A stretch of 37,878 nt of DNA, taken from assembly GCA_022766785.1 (NCBI GenBank), contig JALEOL010000046.1, forward strand, positions 1 to 37,878, given 5' to 3'. Positions 8,046 through 14,855 of the stretch are shown here, one piece after another. Within the stretch, counting starts at the first letter, position 1, and every line of letters begins with the position of its first letter. The notes beneath the pieces were generated by a model. It was not told the DNA's origin, searched no databases, and was given only the letters and a program-made list of their open reading frames with translations. This stretch comes from Oscillospiraceae bacterium. GTDB taxonomy: Bacteria > Bacillota > Clostridia > Oscillospirales > Ruminococcaceae. Made by a program: the position numbers and the translations under genes.

Positions 8046-8702
8046 ATGACCTACAAGGAAAGCTTTATCAAATTCATGGTAGACAGCGGCGTGCTGAAGT
8101 TCGGTGAGTTCACACTGAAAAGCGGCAGGCTTGCGCCTTATTTCATCAACGCCGGGAACTACAAGACCGGCGCACAGCTCGCAAAGCTCGGTGAATTCTA
8201 CGCCGAGTGCATCATGGAGAACGGACTGAAGCCCCAGACCCTTTTCGGTCCGGCTTACAAGGGTATTCCGCTTTCTGTTGCGGCGTGCACCGCGCTTTAT
8301 AACAAGTTCGGCGTGGACGTGAACTACTGCTTCGACCGCAAGGAGGTCAAGGATCACGGTGAGGGCGGAATGTTCGTCGGCAAGACCCTGGAGGACAAGG
8401 AGAAGGTCGTCATCATTGAGGACGTTATGACCTCGGGAAAGGCTCTGCGAGAGGTTCTGCCGAAGCTGCAGGGCGCTGCGGATATCGACGTTGAGGGCAT
8501 GATAATCACTGTTGACCGCATGGAAAAGGGGCTTACCTCTGACAAGTCCGCTGTGCAGGAGGTCTATGACGAGTTCGGCGTTAAGGTTTATTCTATCGTT
8601 AATATCAACGATATAATAGACGCACTTGAGAACGGCATTATCCCGGGCAGGGAATATGTTGACAAGATGAAAGAATACAGAAAGGTATACGGCGTGGGCT
8701 GA
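8046..8702 (+). CDS. pyrE: Orotate phosphoribosyltransferase
   Basis: The enzyme joins orotate to PRPP in de novo pyrimidine synthesis. Family signatures are FTLKSGRLAPYFINAG near the N-terminus, FGPAYKGIPLS, FDRKEVKDHGEGG, and the PRPP-binding loop VVIIEDVMTSGKAL. I chose ATG 8046 (MTYKESF) because GGGAGG at 8035-8040 lies 5 bp upstream. An in-frame ATG at 8001 falls at the predicted transcription start and lacks a ribosome-binding site. That gives 218 residues, a usual length. The gene stands apart from other pyr genes, with its own promoter and a small leader hairpin that could matter for regulation. Confidence 0.95.
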   Translation: MTYKESFIKFMVDSGVLKFGEFTLKSGRLAPYFINAGNYKTGAQLAKLGEFYAECIMENGLKPQTLFGPAYKGIPLSVAACTALYNKFGVDVNYCFDRKEVKDHGEGGMFVGKTLEDKEKVVIIEDVMTSGKALREVLPKLQGAADIDVEGMIITVDRMEKGLTSDKSAVQEVYDEFGVKVYSIVNINDIIDALENGIIPGREYVDKMKEYRKVYGVG

Positions 8703-8757
8703 TTACCGATAGTATAAAAAACACCGCAAAAGCGGCGGGGAAATAAGGGGAAACACA

Positions 8758-9459
8758 ATGGAAATGCCATTTCAGCCCAACGAGGGCAAAAATCTGGAGA
8801 TAGACACTGATTACGGCAGGTACGAGAGGTATCCCGTAAAGACCCATGTAATAACCAAGGACGATGTGCTGGAGGACGTTCTGGACAAGTATGTACGGGA
8901 CTATATCCAGCCCGGCGACACGATAATCATGTCGGAAAAGATCGTTGCGATATCCCAGGGACGCGCGTTCCCTATTGACGAGATAAAGGTATCCCGTCTG
9001 GCGAAGATACTGTCGCACTTCGTTGTAAAGACGAACTACGGCATCGGTCTGGGAATGCCCGAGACCATGGAGCTGTGTATCCGCGAGTGCGGCAGGATAA
9101 AGGTGCTGTGGGCGGCTTTCTGCGCGGCGGTGGGCAAGCTGTTCGGCAAGCGCGGCGTGTTCTACAATATCCTTGGCATGAAGGCGAGGGCTATCGACGG
9201 TCCGTGCGAGTACACGCTTCCCCCCTACAATCACTACGCGAAGATGGCTCCTGACAAGCCCGACGAGGTAGCGGCAAGGCTCACAAAGCACCTGGGCGTG
9301 GACGTTGTGATAATCGACGCGAACGACATCGGCGCAAACGTCCTCGGCAAGCCCAGAAAGGATATGCCGGACGAGTTCCCGATACAGGCGTTCAAGGACA
9401 ATCCCCTTGACCAGTGCTCCCAGCAGACCCCGATCGCGATCGTCCGCAAGGCGGGCTGA
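8758..9459 (+). CDS. CofE-like (F420-0:glutamate ligase family) protein
   Basis: This 233-residue protein resembles the coenzyme F420-0:L-glutamate ligase (CofE/FbiB) fold. The N-terminal part carries TIIMSEKIVAISQGR, a pattern typical of the family, and a later VVIIDANDIGANVLG corresponds to its second conserved strand. No other F420 genes lie in the window, and most Clostridia do not make F420. The real substrate may therefore be another gamma-glutamyl or amide ligation target. A GGGGAA site precedes the ATG. It lies 55 bp after pyrE and may be co-transcribed; a small CCGC-GCGG hairpin sits in the gap. Confidence 0.7.
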   Translation: MEMPFQPNEGKNLEIDTDYGRYERYPVKTHVITKDDVLEDVLDKYVRDYIQPGDTIIMSEKIVAISQGRAFPIDEIKVSRLAKILSHFVVKTNYGIGLGMPETMELCIRECGRIKVLWAAFCAAVGKLFGKRGVFYNILGMKARAIDGPCEYTLPPYNHYAKMAPDKPDEVAARLTKHLGVDVVIIDANDIGANVLGKPRKDMPDEFPIQAFKDNPLDQCSQQTPIAIVRKAG

Positions 9460-9504
9460 TCCTGCGGTTTACTTGATATGATCTTATAGAAAGGCGGCGA
9501 GTTT

Positions 9505-10233
9505 ATGGCAACAGTAGGCAATCTGGCGATGACCCAGCTCAAAATGGCGCAGGCGTCGGCAAAATACGGCGTAAGCACGGGCAGTCTGTTCTCAAAGAGC
9601 ACATTGTCCACGAAACACAGCTCCACGTCGGTGAACGACGCAATGGAGAGTATCCTGAAGAACAAGAACGACTACTTCAAGGCGCAGTACAAGAAGCTGT
9701 ACAACTCGATATTCCCCGACGCGGAGGATACCGAAAAGGCGGAAAAGACCGTAACGGTGAGGTCTGCGGCGAACTCTGCGGCGAATTCCTCGTCCGCTCT
9801 GGTTGATTTTGCGAACTCCCTCGATTACGGCGGCACGGTGGATACCGAGGAAGCCGCAAAGAAGATACAGAGCTTCGTGGACGACTACAACAGTCTTGTG
9901 GGTGCGCTGGGGGAGTCTGATAACCAGTCGGTTCTCCAGAAAGGCGTTGTCATGGTGAATACCACAAAGGTGTACACCAGCGCTCTGAAGCGTTCCGGCA
10001 TAACCGTCGGCAGCGACAACAAGCTGAGCTTTGACAAGGAGAAGCTCAACGGCATTAAGGCTTACGAGCTGAAATCCACATTCGGCAGGGGCGGCTACGC
10101 CACCAAGATAAACCAGAAAGCGGAGCAGATAAAGCGCCTGCAGGGAAGCTCCGGCGGTCTGTTCTCCTATTCCGGGAGCGTTACGCCAAGCTATACCTAT
10201 AATATCGGCGCATTGCTCAGTACCTATGCGTGA
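9505..10233 (+). CDS. FliD C-terminal-like orphan protein
   Basis: This is a 242-residue protein without signal peptide or membrane helix. Residues about 110-210 have the look of the C-terminal region of flagellar cap protein FliD: QSFVDDYNSLVGAL, then LKRSGITVGSDNKLSFDKEKL and a helical QKAEQIKRLQG segment. The real fliD is 25 kb downstream and three times larger, so this is not the cap itself. The N-terminal half is Ser/Ala/Asn-rich. Its ribosome-binding site is AAAGGCGG. A strong terminator follows, so it ends the pyrE-side transcription unit. The resemblance is by eye; the function is unknown. Confidence 0.6.
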   Translation: MATVGNLAMTQLKMAQASAKYGVSTGSLFSKSTLSTKHSSTSVNDAMESILKNKNDYFKAQYKKLYNSIFPDAEDTEKAEKTVTVRSAANSAANSSSALVDFANSLDYGGTVDTEEAAKKIQSFVDDYNSLVGALGESDNQSVLQKGVVMVNTTKVYTSALKRSGITVGSDNKLSFDKEKLNGIKAYELKSTFGRGGYATKINQKAEQIKRLQGSSGGLFSYSGSVTPSYTYNIGALLSTYA

Positions 10234-10256
10234 TCTGGTTTTTCTGAATATTCTGA

Positions 10257-10283
10257 GGGGGGAGCGATCTCCCCTCTTTTTTG
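10257..10283 (+). terminator. Terminator after the FliD-like orphan
   Basis: GGGGAG and CTCCCC pair around CGAT, with extra flanking GC pairs, and TCTTTTTTG follows. Confidence 0.8.
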
Positions 10284-10312
10284 AACAAAAAATTATTTTG
10301 TGTGAAAAATGC

Positions 10313-10341
10313 TTGACTTGATTGTCGAATTATGTTATAAT
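10313..10341 (+). promoter_or_regulatory. Extended -10 promoter of the small lipoprotein gene
   Basis: TTGACT (10313-10318), a 17-bp spacer and TATAAT (10336-10341) preceded by TG (10333-10334). The predicted start is near 10348. Confidence 0.8.
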
Positions 10342-10348
10342 TATATTG

Positions 10349-10366
10349 TCGAACGAATATGTTCGA
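10349..10366 (+). promoter_or_regulatory. Inverted repeat at the transcription start, candidate operator
   Basis: TCGAAC (10349-10354) and GTTCGA (10361-10366) are perfect inverted arms around a 6-bp centre, placed exactly at the predicted start of transcription. ATTGTCGAA is also directly repeated at 10321-10329 (in the spacer) and 10345-10353. A repressor bound here would block the promoter. The arms resemble a Gram-positive LexA box, but that has a 4-bp centre. Confidence 0.5.
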
Positions 10367-10392
10367 TGAATACATAAAGAGAGGTAGTTTTT

Positions 10393-10572
10393 ATGAAAAA
10401 GGTAAAGAGAACAGCAGCACTGATCGCTGCGGCTATGCTGGCAGTAATGATCACCGGCTGCTCCAGCAAGTGCAAGGAAAGCGGCTGCGACCAGGACGCA
10501 ACAAATGACGGATACTGCGATATCCACTATGCTGCACACGCTATCAGCGACGCAATTGGAGATCTTTTCTGA
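10393..10572 (+). CDS. 59-aa Cys-rich lipoprotein
   Basis: The frame encodes a signal sequence (KKVKR, then a hydrophobic run) ending in a lipobox-like ITGC (20-23), so Cys23 would be lipidated and the protein anchored outside the membrane. The mature part is only about 37 residues with four further Cys and two His. The pattern CKESGCDQDATNDGYCDIH resembles a small treble-clef metal-binding knuckle of the C-x-C...C-x2-H kind. GAGAGG precedes the ATG by about 9 bp. It has its own strong promoter with a candidate operator and stands alone. Metal binding is inferred; the family is not recognised. Confidence 0.72.
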   Translation: MKKVKRTAALIAAAMLAVMITGCSSKCKESGCDQDATNDGYCDIHYAAHAISDAIGDLF

Positions 10573-10582
10573 TAACCAATAA

Positions 10583-10828
10583 AAACATAAATCCCCGGAG
10601 CGTATCCGGGGATTTAAACCGTCGAAAAAGTCCCGTTGGGACTTTTCCGCCGAGACATCCCAGCTGCGCGCACGGTTTGTCGGCTGCGCCGCCAAACCGC
10701 ACACTTGCTGGGATAGCAGTGTTTTTGCCCAGGGAGACCCTGGGCAAAAAAAGGATCTAAAAGCCTGCTTCGCAGGCAAAAGCGGTTTTTTCGACAAACA
10801 TAAATCCCCGGAGCGTATCCGGGGATTT
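10583..10828. repeat. Palindromic element flanked by two identical terminator hairpins
   Basis: A 33-bp sequence is perfectly repeated at 10583-10615 and 10796-10828. Each copy contains the hairpin AAATCCCCGG / CCGGGGATTT, a terminator for the small lipoprotein gene and possibly for the converging rpsR operon. Between them is a 175-bp unit, 10621-10795, bounded by GTCGAAAAA and TTTTTCGAC. Inside are nested hairpins: AAAAGTCCC / GGGACTTTT, TCCCAGC / GCTGGGA enclosing GGTTTG / CAAACC, TTTTGCCCAGGG / CCCTGGGCAAAA, and GCCTGC / GCAGGC. No protein is encoded. It resembles a MITE or other non-autonomous palindromic element. A second unit of the same plan is at 28705-28922. Confidence 0.75.
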
Positions 10829-10868
10829 TTGTGTTACTGAAAAAAGATGAAATTGAAAGAATGCTGAA

Positions 10869-11117
10869 TTATTCAGCGGTGTAAGGAATGAGGGCGATCT
10901 GTCTTGCTCTCTTGATAGCTGTTGTAAGCTCTCTCTGGTGATAAGCGCAGCAGCCTGTTACACGTCTGGGAAGGATCTTTGCGCGCTCGGTCATATACTT
11001 TCTGAGCTTGGCAACGTCCTTGTAATCAATGAATTCGGAACGGTCAACGCAGAACTGGCAAACCTTTTTTCTGGGGCGCTTTACTGCGTGAGCCGGTCTA
11101 TCAAACTTTTCAGCCAT
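10869..11117 (-). CDS. rpsR: 30S ribosomal protein S18
   Basis: S18 binds the platform of the small ribosomal subunit next to S6. The 82-residue sequence shows the zinc-binding version, with CQFC in place of the N-terminal pair and CCAYH later, plus the family core [24 protein letters not shown]. It is last in the rpsF-ssb-rpsR operon, 40 bp after ssb, with AAAGGAGG upstream. The terminator-like hairpins of the adjacent palindromic element lie just beyond its stop. Confidence 0.97.
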   Translation of the reverse strand: MAEKFDRPAHAVKRPRKKVCQFCVDRSEFIDYKDVAKLRKYMTERAKILPRRVTGCCAYHQRELTTAIKRARQIALIPYTAE

Positions 11118-11157
11118 GGTAATACTGAACCTCCTTTGTTGTTCAAGTCAAACGATT

Positions 11158-11607
11158 TTAGAATGGGTAATCGTCCGTGGGCGCGCTGCTGAAATCAGGA
11201 GCGGGTGCCTGCTGGGGGGCTGAAGGAGCCTGGGGTGCAGGCGCGGACGGTGCAGACGCGGCATAATCATTGTAGGAGCCGCCCTGCGACTTTTCGCCGG
11301 TGAATGAAATACGGTCTGCAACTATCTCATACCAGGTGGCAGGATTGCCATTTTTGTCGGTATAGTTTCTGGTTGTCATCTCGCCCTCGACCAGGATCAT
11401 GCGCCCCTTGCTGAAATAGCGGTTCACAAATTCTGCCTGCTGGCGCCATGCGACAACATTGAAGAAATCGGATTTTCTTTCTTCACCTTTGGGGGTGAAA
11501 CGGCGGTCTACCGCAATGCGGAACGAGCATACATTTACTCCCTGGGGAGTGGTTTTTAATTCGGGATCGTTGACGATTCGGCCCATCATAATAACCTTGT
11601 TATACAT
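11158..11607 (-). CDS. ssb: Single-stranded DNA-binding protein
   Basis: SSB coats single-stranded DNA in replication and repair. Residues 1-105 form the OB fold (MYNKVIMMGRIVNDPEL, FFNVVAWRQQAEF, RMILVEGEM). A Pro/Ala/Ser/Gln-rich linker follows and the protein ends in DDYPF, the acidic partner-binding tip. I start at ATG 11607 because GGAGGT lies 6 bp upstream; a GTG six bases earlier would overlap that site. The result is 149 residues. Placement between rpsF and rpsR is the classic bacterial arrangement. Confidence 0.96.
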   Translation of the reverse strand: MYNKVIMMGRIVNDPELKTTPQGVNVCSFRIAVDRRFTPKGEERKSDFFNVVAWRQQAEFVNRYFSKGRMILVEGEMTTRNYTDKNGNPATWYEIVADRISFTGEKSQGGSYNDYAASAPSAPAPQAPSAPQQAPAPDFSSAPTDDYPF

Positions 11608-11648
11608 AGTCACACCTCCGATTTGATAATCACAGATTTACAGCGAAA

Positions 11649-11951
11649 TCAGTTCTGGCCCTGTGCGAGCACAACGATGGAACGAAGAACGCCGTCAGTG
11701 ATGTTGATGATACGCTCAAGCTCCTGGGGGAAGTCGGGCTTGGACTCGAAGTTGTAGAGTACATAGTAGCCCTCGCCCTCGTAGTTGATCTCGTAAGCGA
11801 GCTTTCTCTTGCCCCACTCATCAGTATTGGTGAGTGTGCCGTTTGCCTTGATGAGGTCAGCGAACTTTGCGGTCAGCGCCTTGATCTCGTCCTCGGTCTT
11901 CTTCAGAGAGAAAACGATGATAGCCTCATACTTTTCAGATAACTTTGCCAT
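11649..11951 (-). CDS. rpsF: 30S ribosomal protein S6
   Basis: This 100-residue S6 has the typical N-terminus YEAIIVFSLKKTEDEIKAL, WGKRKLAYEINYEGEGYYVLYNF in the middle and a short C-terminus. S6 pairs with S18 on the 30S platform. It is the first gene of the operon, preceded by AAGGAGGTG and an 84-nt leader after a consensus promoter. In many bacteria the S6-S18 complex represses this operon by binding the leader. A small hairpin is present here but I could not confirm the full binding motif. Confidence 0.97.
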   Translation of the reverse strand: MAKLSEKYEAIIVFSLKKTEDEIKALTAKFADLIKANGTLTNTDEWGKRKLAYEINYEGEGYYVLYNFESKPDFPQELERIINITDGVLRSIVVLAQGQN

Positions 11952-11982
11952 TTATATAGCACCTCCTTATGGATATATATCC

Positions 11983-11997
11983 CGTGCCCTCTGCACG
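11983..11997 (-). promoter_or_regulatory. Hairpin in the rpsF leader, possible S6:S18 site
   Basis: On the minus strand CGTGC, a 5-nt loop AGAGG and GCACG form a hairpin about 30 nt before the rpsF start. S6:S18 autoregulatory leaders are known in many phyla. This one is placed suitably, but the conserved CCG-containing bulge was not clearly recognised. Confidence 0.35.
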
Positions 11998-12034
11998 AGA
12001 AAGGGGTTAGGACTTTTACAGTCTTAACTACATT

Positions 12035-12063
12035 ATTATATCAGAAACGTTCGCCTTTGTCAA
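12035..12063 (-). promoter_or_regulatory. Promoter of the rpsF-ssb-rpsR operon
   Basis: On the minus strand TTGACA (12063-12058), a 17-bp spacer and TATAAT (12040-12035): both hexamers are perfect consensus, as expected for ribosomal-protein genes. Confidence 0.92.
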
Positions 12064-12111
12064 GGGTTTTTGTCCACTTTTTTGCTTATTGCGGCGATTT
12101 TCTGTAAGTGC

Positions 12112-12140
12112 TTGTAAAATCCCGGTGAATGTGCTACAAT
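12112..12140 (+). promoter_or_regulatory. Promoter of the ADP-ribosylglycohydrolase gene
   Basis: TTGTAA (12112-12117), a 17-bp spacer and TACAAT (12135-12140) preceded by TG (12132-12133). It is divergent from the rpsF promoter. Confidence 0.7.
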
Positions 12141-12253
12141 ATAATAAATAAGTGTGCCGCCTGCCCTGATCGATTTGAGTTCAGCCGGCATGTCGCCGCT
12201 GAATTGTCTGAACTGGTTTGGCAGGAATACTGTATTTTAGTTGGAGGTCGGTT

Positions 12254-13309
12254 ATGGCGAGTTCTGTTATATCTGCGTTTACGGGGTGCCTGCTTGGGGG
12301 CGCTCTCGGGGACGCGCTGGGATATCCGGTGGAGTTCATGTCCGCCGACGAGATACGGCGAAGCTACGGCAAAAACGGCATTGAAGCCCCGGACGACCGC
12401 AACAGCCTGAAACGTGCGCTCATCTCGGACGATACGCAGATGACGCTGTTCACCGCGGAGGGGATAATGTGGGCTGACCGTCTGGGCGCAAAAAGGGAGC
12501 TTTCCAGCTATACCACCTACGTTTTCTATGCATATCAGCGGTGGCTTTACACCCAGACAAGCTCTATCGCCAGCCGGGAATACGCCCATGTGCTGGATAA
12601 AGACGGCGCTGACGCCTCGCGGCTGCTGGCAGAGCCGGAGATGTTCGCTCAGCGCGCCCCGGGGAACACCTGCCTTTCGGCGCTGAAACAGGCGGCGGCG
12701 CATAATTACGGCAGGCTCATTCATAAAATTAACGACAGCAAGGGCTGCGGCGGCGTGATGAGGGTCGCCCCGGCAGGGCTGTATTTCCACAGGGACAGCG
12801 AGAGGGCGTTCCGCATGGCGGCGGAATTCGCGGCGATAACCCACACCCACCCCACCGGGTATCTTGCCGCGGGCGCTCTCGGAGCGATCATCGCGGAGCT
12901 TACCTGCGGCTCTGACCTCGAGGAAGCGGTGGACGTCGCAATGTATATCCTCCGGGACTACGACGGGTGCGTCGAGACCTACCGCGCGCTGGCTTCGGCA
13001 CGGAACCTTGACGCAGGTGACGTCCCTCCGGTGGAGGCGGTGAGACGGCTCGGCAGCGGCTGGACGGCGGAGGAGACCCTCGCTGTTGCGGTGTACTGCT
13101 CGCTGTGCCACTACAACGACCCGGCGAACGCCATGCGCCTTGCGGTAAACCACGACGGCGACAGCGACAGCACCGGCGCTGTATGCGGAAATATCATCGG
13201 CGCTTACCTCGGAGAGGAGCGGCTGCCGGGAAAGTGGCTCAGAAAGCTGCAGCTCCGGGAAGTCGTCAGGCAGACCGCCGTGGAGCTGTCCGGGGTCTGC
13301 GGCGGGTGA
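12254..13309 (+). CDS. ADP-ribosylglycohydrolase family protein
   Basis: The 351-residue protein matches the DraG/ARH fold, which removes ADP-ribose from proteins or small molecules using two magnesium ions. Visible signatures are GALGDALG (16-23), the metal-binding SDDTQMT (58-64) and HDGDSDSTGA (300-309). ATG 12254 is chosen because GGAGG lies 6 bp upstream; an in-frame ATG 36 bp earlier has no such site. No partner ADP-ribosyltransferase is seen nearby, so the target is unknown. It may be monocistronic; the gap to the pilus operon is about 300 bp and that operon has its own promoter. Confidence 0.92.
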   Translation: MASSVISAFTGCLLGGALGDALGYPVEFMSADEIRRSYGKNGIEAPDDRNSLKRALISDDTQMTLFTAEGIMWADRLGAKRELSSYTTYVFYAYQRWLYTQTSSIASREYAHVLDKDGADASRLLAEPEMFAQRAPGNTCLSALKQAAAHNYGRLIHKINDSKGCGGVMRVAPAGLYFHRDSERAFRMAAEFAAITHTHPTGYLAAGALGAIIAELTCGSDLEEAVDVAMYILRDYDGCVETYRALASARNLDAGDVPPVEAVRRLGSGWTAEETLAVAVYCSLCHYNDPANAMRLAVNHDGDSDSTGAVCGNIIGAYLGEERLPGKWLRKLQLREVVRQTAVELSGVCGG

Positions 13310-13491
13310 ATTTCCGGGGGTTACACATTTTGTATTATTCGACCTTTTTTTCACGCTTTGTTGTGAGAAATATAAAAAAAACTCACTTATTATGTTTGTT
13401 TTGGTTAAAATGCACATAAAGAGTATTTGAAATTCTACACGGCGCAGAGGGCATTTTGACCGGTTTTTCTGGATTTTACGTTTGACGGCGC
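13310..13491. other. AT-rich intergenic region before the pilus operon
   Basis: I see no gene here. The segment is clearly more AT-rich than its neighbours, with T and A runs and a small TTCAC / GTGAG inverted repeat near 13348-13366. It leads into the pilC promoter and could hold regulator sites that I cannot name. Confidence 0.3.
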
Positions 13492-13520
13492 TTGAAATAA
13501 ACACAAAAATATGGTATAAT
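13492..13520 (+). promoter_or_regulatory. Extended -10 promoter of the pilus operon
   Basis: TTGAAA (13492-13497), a 17-bp spacer and TATAAT (13515-13520) preceded by TG (13512-13513). The leader to the pilC start is about 90 nt. Confidence 0.8.
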
Positions 13521-13615
13521 TTATATACTATAGTGGAGTATAGGGCGAAGTGCGCCCTGAATTCACGAATATGTGCCGCCGGTCATCCGGCAGCAGGGGG
13601 ATTGGAGGTTATCCG

Positions 13616-14809
13616 GTGAAAAAATTCTCGTATCAGGCCACCGACGTCAACGGCAAAACCGTCCGCGGACAAGAGATGGCAGAGGATTATCAGGATCTTC
13701 AGCAAAAGCTGAAGGAAAAAAATCTGTACGTTACAAGATACCGTGATCTCGGAGCTAAAGACGCGGTCGACGTAAAGTACAAGTTCAAAACGAAAGAGGT
13801 ATCGTTCATAAGCCGTCAGCTTGCGTCGATGACCTCGGCAGGCCTTTCTCTTGTAAGGGCGCTCTACATACTCCAGGAACAGCAGACGAAGCCCAAGGCG
13901 AAGCGCGTGCTGCTGGATATCTACGAGGAAGTTCAGAAAGGTAAGTCTTTCTCGGAGGTTCTTGAGCAAAAACCGGGCGTGTTCCCCGATCTGTTCGTCA
14001 GCATGGTGGCTGCCGGTGAGTCGTCGGGTACCCTCGATCAGATCCTCGTCAGAGTGTCTGACCACTTCGCGAACGCCAACAAGACCAACAACAAGGTCAA
14101 GAGCGCGATGGTTTATCCTATCATTCTGCTGGTTCTGGCGCTGGCGGTGGTTATCCTCATGTTCACAATGATCCTGCCGACTTTCACGGCTATGATGGAT
14201 CCGGAGGATCTTTCGCCCCTTTCGTCGGCGATGATCGCGTTCTCTGACTCGCTTATCAATTACTGGTATATTTATCTGATAGTTATTTTCGGTATCATTA
14301 TGGCTGTCTGGGTAGGAAGACGAACTCCTGCCGTCAAGCTCAAGATGGACGAACTCGTTCTCCGTATGCCAAAGGTCGGGAAGCTCATTTCCACAGTTTA
14401 TACCGGCCGTTTCGCAAGAAATATGTCCAACCTGTATGCGGCTGGTCTTCAGATGGTCGATTGTATCGAGAAGTCCGTTTCCGTTCTCGGCAACTCCTAC
14501 GTCACCAAGCGCTTCGAGGAGGTAGTCGATAACATCAAGCTCGGTGAGAGCATGTCCAAGGCTGTGGAAAAGACCGGTATTTTTGAGGGAATGTTCACTT
14601 CCATCATCTTTGTCGGCGAGGAATCCGGTACACTGGACACCATTCTCGCAAAGGCTGCGGACTACTACGAGGAAGAGGGCGACGCAGCGATCACCAAGCT
14701 GGTCGGTATGCTGGAGCCTCTCATGATCATCATCATGGGCGTCGCTATCGGTCTTGTTCTCGCGGCTATATTCCCGATGCTCTACGGCGGCATGACAAAT
14801 GCAGCGTAA
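13616..14809 (+). CDS. pilC: Type IV pilus inner-membrane platform protein PilC
   Basis: PilC (GspF family) is the membrane platform on which PilB and PilT act to add or remove pilins. Two T2SSF repeats are visible, about 62-185 and 265-388, with the paired signatures AAGESSGTLDQIL and VGEESGTLDTIL. Three membrane helices lie at about 165-190, 219-238 and 365-392. I choose GTG 13616 (VKKFSYQATDVNGK), which has GGAGG 7 bp upstream and gives 397 residues. A frame opening 66 bp earlier would add residues unlike the family. It is the first gene of the operon. Confidence 0.93.
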   Translation: MKKFSYQATDVNGKTVRGQEMAEDYQDLQQKLKEKNLYVTRYRDLGAKDAVDVKYKFKTKEVSFISRQLASMTSAGLSLVRALYILQEQQTKPKAKRVLLDIYEEVQKGKSFSEVLEQKPGVFPDLFVSMVAAGESSGTLDQILVRVSDHFANANKTNNKVKSAMVYPIILLVLALAVVILMFTMILPTFTAMMDPEDLSPLSSAMIAFSDSLINYWYIYLIVIFGIIMAVWVGRRTPAVKLKMDELVLRMPKVGKLISTVYTGRFARNMSNLYAAGLQMVDCIEKSVSVLGNSYVTKRFEEVVDNIKLGESMSKAVEKTGIFEGMFTSIIFVGEESGTLDTILAKAADYYEEEGDAAITKLVGMLEPLMIIIMGVAIGLVLAAIFPMLYGGMTNAA

Positions 14810-14855
14810 GCTTCTCAGACATTCTGAAAACTAACATTACATATGAGGTGAAAAT

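Noticed and set aside
10350..10365. A LexA (SOS) box at the small lipoprotein promoter
   Set aside because: The arms CGAAC / GTTCG fit, but the centre is 6 bp instead of the expected 4, so it is listed only as an unassigned operator.
12134..13504. 456-residue open frame antisense to the ADP-ribosylglycohydrolase gene
   Set aside because: It covers a clear gene in reverse and crosses two promoter regions; no motif was seen.
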